Below, piece after piece: positions 6,822-14,032 of a stretch of 35,615 nt of DNA. The notes beneath the pieces were generated by a model. The model did not search any database. It saw only the letters and a list, made by a program, of their open reading frames with translations, and was not told where the DNA came from. Source of the stretch: CAZUTO01 sp964623085. GTDB taxonomy: Bacteria > Pseudomonadota > Gammaproteobacteria > Pseudomonadales > GM7GCV1. The stretch is from NCBI GenBank assembly GCA_964623085.1, contig CAZUTO010000020.1:1-35615 (forward strand). The letters run 5' to 3'. Numbering within the stretch: position 1 is the stretch's first letter; the number at the start of each line of letters is the position of its first letter. The translations under genes were made by a program, and so were the position numbers.

Positions 6822-8111
6822 TTGACCGAATCTAATCAAACCTCCTCATCTGACTCTAATCAAACTGAGTCTCAAAAAAGCAAACCTCGCCGCCGTCGGC
6901 GCTCAAATAATCGCCCGAAAAAAGCCTGGGAGTTGGGTCAATTTAAAGTTGAACCTGCAGAAGGCAAAGTTCGTTTTCACGATCTTAGTTTGCCGGTAGA
7001 GCTAATGCACGGCATTGCGGATTTGGGTTTTGAGTATTGCTCACCCATTCAGGCGCAATCTTTGCCCTATACCTTGGCGGGTAATGATGTGGTCGGCAAG
7101 GCGCAAACGGGTACGGGTAAAACGGCGGCGTTTTTGATCGCCATTATTGATGATTTGATAAAGCACCCACTTGATCACGAGCAATATGCGGGCGAGCCGC
7201 GTGCGTTGATTATTGCGCCAACGCGTGAGTTGGTGATGCAAATTGCCGAAGATGCCAAAGGACTAACCAAATACACCGACCTGAAAGTAAAAACACTGGT
7301 CGGTGGCATGGACTACGATCGCCAAAAAACGGCGATGCATTACGACACGGTGGATATCGTGATTGCCACGCCCGGTCGGTTGATCGATTTTGCGGGCAAG
7401 AAAGATGTGTACCTTGATCGTGTTGAGGTATTGGTGATTGATGAAGCGGATCGCATGTTGGATATGGGTTTTATTCCACAGGTGCGCCGTATTGTGCGCA
7501 TGACTCCGCGTCGGGAAAATCGCCAAACGCTGATGTTTTCTGCCACCTTTACCAGTGATGTCGAGCGTTTAGCAGATCAATGGACGGTGCAACCAACACG
7601 AATTGAAATTGAAGCAGAAAACGTGGCCGCCGATTCGGTGGATCAGCGCGTTTATTTGGTTTCCAGTGATGACAAGTTTCAGCTGTTAGAACAGGTGCTC
7701 GACAAAGAAGATGTTGAATCGGTGATTATTTTTGCTAACCGCAGGGATGAGGTTCGCCGCTTGTTTGAAAAGTTGAAAAAGAAAGATCTAAGCGTCGGAA
7801 TGCTGTCCGGCGAAGTGCCTCAGCAAAAGCGTGTAAGAACTTTGGATAACTTTAAATCCGGCACTTTGAAAATCTTGGTGGCCACTGATGTGGCAGGCCG
7901 TGGTATTCACGTTGATGGCATTAGCCACGTGGTGAACTACACCTTGCCAGAAGAGCCTGAAGACTATGTTCATCGAATTGGCCGCACAGGCCGCGCAGGT
8001 GCGGTGGGCGTATCCATTAGTTTTGCCTGTGAGGATGATTCCTTCAGATTAGAGCCAATTGAAAAACTTTTGGGAAGTAAGTTGGAATGTGAGCAACCAA
8101 CGCTTGATTAG
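6822..8111 (+). CDS. rhlB: DEAD-box ATP-dependent RNA helicase RhlB
   Basis: A 429-residue helicase. Motifs in order: Q motif near YCSPIQAQ (72-79), AQTGTGKT (94-101), APTRELV (132-138), TPGR (183-186), DEAD (207-210), SATF, then in the second domain FANRRDEVRR, DVAGRGIH and HRIGRTGRAG. The N-terminal basic stretch (KPRRRRRSNNRPKK) and the flanking WELGQFKVEPAEGKVRFHD region match Pseudomonas-type RhlB closely. RhlB unwinds structured mRNA for the RNA degradosome. The start is TTG at 6822, with no strong upstream ribosome site visible and no better in-frame start. The thioredoxin genes often found beside rhlB appear here as the exported thioredoxin-like gene upstream. The gene stands before a GGDEF gene, 171 bases away. 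Confidence 0.93.
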   Translation: MTESNQTSSSDSNQTESQKSKPRRRRRSNNRPKKAWELGQFKVEPAEGKVRFHDLSLPVELMHGIADLGFEYCSPIQAQSLPYTLAGNDVVGKAQTGTGKTAAFLIAIIDDLIKHPLDHEQYAGEPRALIIAPTRELVMQIAEDAKGLTKYTDLKVKTLVGGMDYDRQKTAMHYDTVDIVIATPGRLIDFAGKKDVYLDRVEVLVIDEADRMLDMGFIPQVRRIVRMTPRRENRQTLMFSATFTSDVERLADQWTVQPTRIEIEAENVAADSVDQRVYLVSSDDKFQLLEQVLDKEDVESVIIFANRRDEVRRLFEKLKKKDLSVGMLSGEVPQQKRVRTLDNFKSGTLKILVATDVAGRGIHVDGISHVVNYTLPEEPEDYVHRIGRTGRAGAVGVSISFACEDDSFRLEPIEKLLGSKLECEQPTLD

Positions 8112-8282
8112 GCTTGTAAATTGGTAGAAGGTTGGGGTATTAGCCCACTTTAACGTTCATATTTTGTCCTTTGTGGGCTTTACTCGGTTAAGTTAGCATG
8201 TGTTTCGGTTATAAGCGGTCATGCGTCTTATACGCGGTACATGCCCTCTGGATAGTCATGTTTATTAGCAAATCAGTGAAAA

Positions 8283-9326
8283 ATGGCCGATAACGACATT
8301 GTTATAGGTGGCCAGCAGCCAAAAAAGGTAGAGGCCCTGCGTCCTGGGGAAGAGCGCCTGCGGCTCGAACTCAAGCTCGCCACGGCTGAAACCGAAAAAC
8401 TCCGGACCGAAAACGATAGTCTTCGGGAGCTGGCGAGGGATTTCTACGCCGTTCTTGAACACACCGCTGACTTTGTCTATGTCAAAGATGTTGACCTAAA
8501 GTACACCAGTGCAAGCAATGCGCTCGCGCGTGCAATGGGCCATTCTCATTGGTCTGAGCTAGTAGGCAAAACGGATGCCGATCTCTATCCAGAATCAATC
8601 GCCGACCAATATAGAAGCACGGAAGAGCGTGTACTGAGGCACGGCGAAGAATTACAAGATCATGAAGAGCCCTGTCCGATTTTGCATGATGGCAGTGGCT
8701 GGGTGCTATCTACTAGAAAGCCTGTGCTTAATTCGGAAGGTGAAGTGGTTGGCCTCATCGGCATTAGTAAGGATATTTCCCGCCGGGTGGAATCTCATCA
8801 AGAGGTCGATCAAACGGCGCATCACGATGCGTTGACGGGGTTAGGTAACCGGAATCTCTTTGATATTCATTTTCATCGTACCGTGATTGATAGTGTGGTT
8901 TACGATGAAACCTACGCGTTGATTTATATTGATATCGACCAGTTTAAGTCAGTGAATGATGGTTACGGCCACAATATTGGTGATTCAGTATTGGTTGAGA
9001 TTGCCGAACGCCTTGTTAATGTGGTTGGTCAGCGCGGTTTTGTAGCGCGTATAGGCGGTGATGAATTTGCTATAAAGATGAAAATCTCATCCTACTATGA
9101 TGAGCTTGAGCGATTTGTTCAGCGTATTGTTTATATGATTAATCAGCCAATTTCTGTGACGGAGACCGAGTCAGTCACTTTAGGCTGTAGTGTTGGGATC
9201 GCGAAGTTCGAAGGTAGCGAGGCCCGTGCGCCAGCGTTGCTTGAGCAGGCGAATGATTTGATGTGTCAGGCTAAGGCTGACGGACCTAACGAGTATCGTT
9301 TTCACCCTTCCTTTCGGCTTGGGTAA
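8283..9326 (+). CDS. PAS-GGDEF diguanylate cyclase
   Basis: A 347-residue cytoplasmic protein: a short coiled-coil-like N-terminus (about 18-52), a PAS domain (about 54-168, ending in GLIGISKDIS), and a GGDEF domain (about 175-345). The GGDEF domain has DALTGLGNR (182-190), DIDQFKSVND (217-226) and GGDEF intact at 258-262, so cyclic di-GMP synthesis is expected. The inhibitory I-site RxxD, normally just before GGDEF, is not present (Gly at both positions). The cyclase may therefore lack product feedback and be set mainly by the PAS domain, whose ligand is unknown. The gene ends 4 bases before the convergent Smr-like gene. Confidence 0.93.
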   Translation: MADNDIVIGGQQPKKVEALRPGEERLRLELKLATAETEKLRTENDSLRELARDFYAVLEHTADFVYVKDVDLKYTSASNALARAMGHSHWSELVGKTDADLYPESIADQYRSTEERVLRHGEELQDHEEPCPILHDGSGWVLSTRKPVLNSEGEVVGLIGISKDISRRVESHQEVDQTAHHDALTGLGNRNLFDIHFHRTVIDSVVYDETYALIYIDIDQFKSVNDGYGHNIGDSVLVEIAERLVNVVGQRGFVARIGGDEFAIKMKISSYYDELERFVQRIVYMINQPISVTETESVTLGCSVGIAKFEGSEARAPALLEQANDLMCQAKADGPNEYRFHPSFRLG

Positions 9327-9330
9327 ATAT

Positions 9331-9669
9331 CTATAACTTTATGCGGTAGGCTCCGCTGTTGAGCTGCTCTAATTCGAACCTCTGAATACTCTCACGCCAC
9401 TTTTCTGTTTCCAGTAGCGCACCAATTTCTTCTTTAATTTTTCCGCCTCCGACGATAAGTCGGACATAGCCGTATTGCTCTTTGCGCGCGCTATTTAGTA
9501 CGGCATAGAATTCTGTAATCGCTTGGTCGACGGTTTGATGATCGTGGGCGATATCACGGGTATAGGTGAGCGTCTTGTTTTGGTCGTAAACGCCAAAATC
9601 ACACTTGGGGCAGGCTTCGCATTCGGGCTCAAAATCCATGCCGCATTGTTGGCAATGATGAAGGTGCAT
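9331..9669 (-). CDS. Zinc-ribbon protein with Smr-like domain
   Basis: A 112-residue protein with two parts. Residues 6-23 hold CQQCG and CEACPKC, five Cys (6, 9, 17, 20, 23) that fit a small zinc ribbon. Residues about 38-112 resemble an Smr domain in pattern: HQTVDQAITEFYAVLNSA, then VRLIVGGGKIKEEI, then a late strand ending GAYRIKL. The usual HGxG catalytic loop is replaced by VGGGK, so nuclease activity is doubtful. The start ATG overlaps the apaH stop by one base (TAATG), showing translational coupling to the lptD-apaH operon. The Smr similarity is by eye and moderate; the zinc ribbon is clearer. Confidence 0.65.
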   Translation of the reverse strand: MHLHHCQQCGMDFEPECEACPKCDFGVYDQNKTLTYTRDIAHDHQTVDQAITEFYAVLNSARKEQYGYVRLIVGGGKIKEEIGALLETEKWRESIQRFELEQLNSGAYRIKL

Positions 9670-10487
9670 TATTCTTGGGCCTTAACGCTGATGCGTTCGG
9701 ATAGATCATCAATATTGATGAGCGTCATTCTCCCGCCCCATACGCAACCCGTGTCTAGTGCGTGAACATGTTTGGCCTCTGCCTCGCCCATGAGCGCCGC
9801 CCAGTGGCCAAAGAGTATGTCAGTCTTTTCTGCTTTGCGGTCTTTGACTTCAAACCAGGGCTTATAGCCTTTGGGTGCATGCTTAATGCCCGCTTTTGAT
9901 CGAAACTCTAGCCGGCTTTTACTATCGCAAAAACGCATTCGGGTCAGGTAATTGGTAATAACACGCCAGCGTTTAGTGCCTGCTAATTGCTTGCTCCAAA
10001 CGCGAGGTAGATTGCCGTACATGTTAGCGAAGTAAAGCCGAGACAGTTTTTTATCTCGAATTACGTCTTCGACTTCAGCGGCAAGCGCTAAGGTCTTTTT
10101 TACTGACCAGATTGGTGGCACGCCGGCATGTACCATTAAGATGTCGCGGTCTTGATCGTAATGGGCGAGCTTTTGGTTGCGCAGCCAGTCGGTAATCTCT
10201 TTGAGATCAGGTGCGTCTAGTACGTCGTGGAAGGTATCGCTGTCTTTGGCCTCAAAGTAGCCCAATGCTATGGCGAGAAAATGAAGATCGTGGTTGCCCA
10301 GCACGCAAGTAAAGCGATCTCCAAGACTCATGCAATATTTAAGTACTTGATAGTCCTTGGGGCCGCGATTGATAAGATCGCCGACGCTCCATAGTTCATC
10401 TTTGCTTGGGTCGAAATTCGCTTTTTTTAAAAGCTTCATCAGGGAGTCATAGCAACCCTGAATATCTCCGACTGCATAGCGCGCCAT
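9669..10487 (-). CDS. apaH: Bis(5'-nucleosyl)-tetraphosphatase, symmetrical, ApaH
   Basis: A 272-residue metallophosphatase that splits Ap4A to two ADP. It shows GDIQG at 7-11, GDLINRG at 36-42 and GNHD at 64-67, the metal-binding motifs of the ApaH/PPP family. HAGVPP and GHWAALMG follow in the expected order. Its length fits the family. It sits downstream of apaG with 21 bases between them. It also removes Np4 caps from RNA, as known for the family. The last gene of the row shares its stop codon base. Confidence 0.96.
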   Translation of the reverse strand: MARYAVGDIQGCYDSLMKLLKKANFDPSKDELWSVGDLINRGPKDYQVLKYCMSLGDRFTCVLGNHDLHFLAIALGYFEAKDSDTFHDVLDAPDLKEITDWLRNQKLAHYDQDRDILMVHAGVPPIWSVKKTLALAAEVEDVIRDKKLSRLYFANMYGNLPRVWSKQLAGTKRWRVITNYLTRMRFCDSKSRLEFRSKAGIKHAPKGYKPWFEVKDRKAEKTDILFGHWAALMGEAEAKHVHALDTGCVWGGRMTLINIDDLSERISVKAQE

Positions 10488-10508
10488 GGTGAAGAAAAGA
10501 AAGAAACG

Positions 10509-10883
10509 TTAGTTGATAGAACCGGGAATGGCTAGTAGGAAGGGTTCAATTGGTACACGAAATGTCTTACCGGTGTCGGTTTCCATCTCGTAGTAGCCTT
10601 CCATAGTGCCGACGGGTGTCTCCAGCAGCACACCGCTGCTGTATTGGAATTCTTGGCCGGGCTCTAGGTTGGGTTTTTGTCCAATCACGCCTTCACCAAA
10701 AACTTCCTGTTTTTCTCCGGAGGCGTCAGTGATAAGCCAATGCCGGTTGATCAGCTGACAGGACTCGCCTTCGAGATGGCGAATAAGAATATTGTATGAA
10801 AAAAAGTACTTATTTTTTTCCGGCTTCGACTGCTCAGTTTGGTAAGTCGGAGAGGGGACTATTTCTATCTTTGCATCAGTCAT
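10509..10883 (-). CDS. apaG: ApaG
   Basis: A 124-residue protein, matching the usual length of about 125. The sequence KYFFSYNILIRHLEGESCQL, RHWLITDASG and VGTMEGYYEM are typical of ApaG, a small beta-sandwich (DUF525) protein of unclear biochemical role. The start ATG overlaps the rsmA stop region by 8 bases, which suggests translational coupling. Its place between rsmA and apaH is standard in gammaproteobacteria. Confidence 0.96.
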   Translation of the reverse strand: MTDAKIEIVPSPTYQTEQSKPEKNKYFFSYNILIRHLEGESCQLINRHWLITDASGEKQEVFGEGVIGQKPNLEPGQEFQYSSGVLLETPVGTMEGYYEMETDTGKTFRVPIEPFLLAIPGSIN

Positions 10884-11673
10884 CGAGTTGATTCGCTAAG
10901 CTCAGGTATTGTTCTAACGTCAAATTTTCCGGTCTTAGACTCGGATCTATGTCCAATGCGAGCATTTGTTGTTCGGTATACAAATCTCGTAACGCATTGC
11001 GCAGCGTCTTGCGGCGCTTATTGAACGCTATACGAACAACTTTTTCCAGTCTATCTATGCTTTTGGCTTTGGTTGGAGGCTCACATGGGGAAAGACGCAC
11101 CACCGCGGAGTCTACTTTTGGTGGTGGGTCGAAGCTCTCTGGTGGAACATCGATCAGATCTTCTACCTGACAATGATACTGCACAATGATGCCGAGCCGC
11201 CCCCAAGCCGATGTGCCGGGTTGGGCCGCAAGCCGCTTTACGACTTCTTTTTGCAGCATAAAGTGCATATCTTCGATTTGTGAGCTGGATTCAAGCAGGC
11301 GAAACATAATGGGTGTAGAGATGTTATATGGCAGGTTGCCGACCACGCGAATGTTGTTTTCGCAGAGGTCAGCATAGTTGAGTGCAAGTGCATCTTTGTT
11401 GATTAGATTGAAATTAGATTGGCCTGCGAACTTGCTTTCCAGTCGCGCTGCGAGGTCTCGATCTAGCTCAATGGCAGTAACCTGCGCGCCTGAGTTAACT
11501 AGTGGCTCGGTTAAGACACCTAAGCCGGGGCCGATTTCGACAATGTGATCACTTTGTTTCGCAGAAACTGCATTGATGATGTCCTGAATGACCTGTTCGC
11601 TAATGAGGAAGTTCTGACCAAATCGTTTTCGCGCCCGATGGCCAGTATTGGCTTGGCTAGGTAAAGGCTTCAC
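10876..11673 (-). CDS. rsmA: 16S rRNA dimethyladenosine transferase RsmA (KsgA)
   Basis: A 265-residue methyltransferase that dimethylates two adjacent adenosines near the 3' end of 16S rRNA. It has FGQNFL (18-23), VEIGPGLGVLTEP (45-57) for SAM binding, and NLPYNIS (113-119), the NLPY active site. Its length matches the family. The start is GTG at 11673, seven bases past the pdxA stop. It belongs to the lptD-surA-pdxA-rsmA-apaG-apaH row. Confidence 0.97.
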   Translation of the reverse strand: MKPLPSQANTGHRARKRFGQNFLISEQVIQDIINAVSAKQSDHIVEIGPGLGVLTEPLVNSGAQVTAIELDRDLAARLESKFAGQSNFNLINKDALALNYADLCENNIRVVGNLPYNISTPIMFRLLESSSQIEDMHFMLQKEVVKRLAAQPGTSAWGRLGIIVQYHCQVEDLIDVPPESFDPPPKVDSAVVRLSPCEPPTKAKSIDRLEKVVRIAFNKRRKTLRNALRDLYTEQQMLALDIDPSLRPENLTLEQYLSLANQLDD

Positions 11674-11680
11674 GTGGACA

Positions 11681-12664
11681 TCATTTGGTTGCGTTCTGAG
11701 CTAAGTCTGTTGCCATATTAATGGCAGTGACCAACGACTGCTCATTTGCTTCTCCGCTTCCGGCAATGCTCAGTGCCGTACCGTGGTCTACTGATGTGCG
11801 AACAAATGGGAGGCCCAGAGTCACATTTACCGCGTCTCCAAAACTAACGTTTTTTAGCACCGGAAGGCCTTGGTCGTGATACATAGCGAGCACCGCATCG
11901 GCACGCGCGAGATATTTTTCGGTAAATAGCGTGTCTGCGGGGAGTGGTCCTTCTAGGGACATACCCTGTTGTTTGAGCTGCGCGATGACAGGCTCAATGA
12001 TGTCACGCTCTTCGGTTCCCAAGTGGCCGCCTTCGCCAGCATGTGGATTCAGACCAGCAACAAGAATATGCGGTTGTGCGATGCCGAATCTCTGCTTTAG
12101 GTCTTGATATAGAATCTCAAGGGATTGGCGCACATTTTGCTCGGTGACTGCGTCCGCCACCTTTCTCAGTGGCAGGTGTGTGGTCACCAAGGCAACACGC
12201 AGTTTGTTTGAGGCCAACATCATGACTACTTTTGGGATGTTTGCCATCTGTTGCAGAAACTCTGTGTGCCCGCTAAAGGCGATGCCGGCATCGTTGATGA
12301 CGCTTTTCTGAATGGGCCCCGTCACCATGGCATCAAAGGTGCCGTCGATACAGCCTTGCGCTGCCCCGCGCAGGGTATCGATAACATAGGCCGCATTTTT
12401 CGTGTTCAGCTGTCCTATCTTCATGCTTTCTTGCATAGACGTAGGTAGAACCCAAAGATGATTGGGCTGATGTTGCTGAAAGGGAAGGCCTTGTTCCCAC
12501 GTGCTGATGCGAAGGTTTTGGCCGAGTTGCTCTGCACGTTCGCTAAGAAGCGTTGGGTCCGCGACGGCGATCAGCTGGACGCCAAAGTCCTTTTGCGCAG
12601 CCTTGATGACTATGTCTGGACCAATACCCGCAGGTTCGCCGGGGGTGATAGCCAGACGTTGCAT
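11681..12664 (-). CDS. pdxA: 4-hydroxythreonine-4-phosphate dehydrogenase PdxA
   Basis: A 327-residue enzyme of the DXP-dependent pyridoxal phosphate pathway. It starts RLAITPGEPAGIGPDIV, typical of PdxA, and holds the metal-binding His residues in TTHLPLR, LNPHAGEGG and YHDQGLPV, with GHTEFLQQ nearby. Its length fits the family. The start ATG is 15 bases after the surA stop. It lies in the conserved order between surA and rsmA. Confidence 0.97.
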   Translation of the reverse strand: MQRLAITPGEPAGIGPDIVIKAAQKDFGVQLIAVADPTLLSERAEQLGQNLRISTWEQGLPFQQHQPNHLWVLPTSMQESMKIGQLNTKNAAYVIDTLRGAAQGCIDGTFDAMVTGPIQKSVINDAGIAFSGHTEFLQQMANIPKVVMMLASNKLRVALVTTHLPLRKVADAVTEQNVRQSLEILYQDLKQRFGIAQPHILVAGLNPHAGEGGHLGTEERDIIEPVIAQLKQQGMSLEGPLPADTLFTEKYLARADAVLAMYHDQGLPVLKNVSFGDAVNVTLGLPFVRTSVDHGTALSIAGSGEANEQSLVTAINMATDLAQNATK

Positions 12665-12679
12665 AGGAATAGTTGCAGC

Positions 12680-13972
12680 TTATTGTTCAGCGATATCGAT
12701 AAACGAGTCGCTACGGATTTCTCTTTGCCAGAGATCTAGTTCTTCGTCAAAGCGTCGGCTGCGGATTACGTTACGCGCTTGGTCACGCAAGATTTCATTG
12801 CTCATATCGACGTCGCGGCGATCTTCAACCAGTATGATATGCCAGCCAAAATCTGTTTTTATTGGCTGACTGACAATATTGGCTTCAGCCTCGTTCATAG
12901 CCTCTTCAAATTCAGGCACCATGACGCCGGGGAACACCCAGTCTAGATCGCCGCCTCTAAGTGCATTGCCGATATCTTCGGAATGTTCTCTAGCCAGTTC
13001 CGAGAAATCTTCACCATTGAGGATGCGCTCGCGAAGCTCAGTAATCTCTTGTCGCGTTTCTTCGTCTGATCGAATGGTGTTCGGCTTCAATAGTATATGG
13101 CGAGCTTTGGTTTGCAGAATCATGGCTTCTTTGTCGCCGCCACGGAAATCTAATATCTTAAATAAATGTATGCCACCTGCCGCCCTAAGTGGTTTGGTGT
13201 GGATGCCAAGCTCTGCATTTTCGATGACTTCGCCAAGCTCTGATTGGAATTCAACAGCACGTCGCCAGCCAATGTTTCCGCCTTCCAGCGCCGCAGGGCC
13301 AGAGGAGAACTGTACTGCAAGTGTGCCAAAATCCGAGCCATTGTTTAGTTGTTGGTCGATGGAGTTGGCGAGAGTTTGGGCGTTAATTACTTCTTGAGGG
13401 TCGGCATTGGCGCTCAGTGGAATCAGGATATGTTGCAGATTGTATGTGGGCGCAGACCAAAATTGTCCTTCGGCGGAGGCGAGGAAATTATCAATTTCTG
13501 TTTCGGATACGAAAATTCTGCGATTAACGCTAGCCTGCTGAACTTGTTGTATGGTGAGTTCTTGGCGCAAGTCGCGAAACACACTAGAAGGCGTTTGCCC
13601 TTCGCTCACTAGTCTTGCCAGTAATTGGTCTGGCGACAGGCCATTATTACTCGCCATTTGCGAAAAAGTTTGGGTGAGTTGGTCATCTGAGATTTGAATT
13701 CCAGCCCTGTGTGCAGCGGCCAACTGAAGGCGCTCCATGATAAGTATATCTAGTACTTGAGATTGCAGTACTGCATCGGGTGGTAGTTCGGTGTCAGTTT
13801 GCTGGAATCGAGTTTTGATTGAGTTAATGCGATAACCCAACTCGGATGTTAGCACTACGTCGCCATCGACGACGGCAACGATGCCGTCGATTTGTTGTAC
13901 TTGGGCGAGTGATAACTGGGGTGCGGTTATCGCCACGAATAGGAATAGAAATAAACCACTAAGTAATCGCAT
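12680..13972 (-). CDS. surA: Periplasmic chaperone / peptidyl-prolyl isomerase SurA
   Basis: A 430-residue protein with a signal peptide (about 1-23, ending LSLA-QV), an N-terminal chaperone domain (about 26-165), and two parvulin-type domains (about 170-275 and 285-385). Both parvulin domains keep the motif patterns, such as YNLQHILIPL and TKARHILLKP for the start of each. SurA escorts outer-membrane proteins, including LptD, through the periplasm. The length matches the E. coli protein. It lies 60 bases after the lptD stop. Confidence 0.97.
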   Translation of the reverse strand: MRLLSGLFLFLFVAITAPQLSLAQVQQIDGIVAVVDGDVVLTSELGYRINSIKTRFQQTDTELPPDAVLQSQVLDILIMERLQLAAAHRAGIQISDDQLTQTFSQMASNNGLSPDQLLARLVSEGQTPSSVFRDLRQELTIQQVQQASVNRRIFVSETEIDNFLASAEGQFWSAPTYNLQHILIPLSANADPQEVINAQTLANSIDQQLNNGSDFGTLAVQFSSGPAALEGGNIGWRRAVEFQSELGEVIENAELGIHTKPLRAAGGIHLFKILDFRGGDKEAMILQTKARHILLKPNTIRSDEETRQEITELRERILNGEDFSELAREHSEDIGNALRGGDLDWVFPGVMVPEFEEAMNEAEANIVSQPIKTDFGWHIILVEDRRDVDMSNEILRDQARNVIRSRRFDEELDLWQREIRSDSFIDIAEQ

Positions 13973-14032
13973 TAAAATCGTGCCTTTGTCTCTTTGTTGT
14001 TAAGCCAGCTTTCGGTTTAGCTTATTAGGAAG

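Noticed and set aside
12501..13397. Plus-strand open frames opposite pdxA and surA
   Set aside because: They are Ser-rich shadows of strongly supported minus-strand genes.
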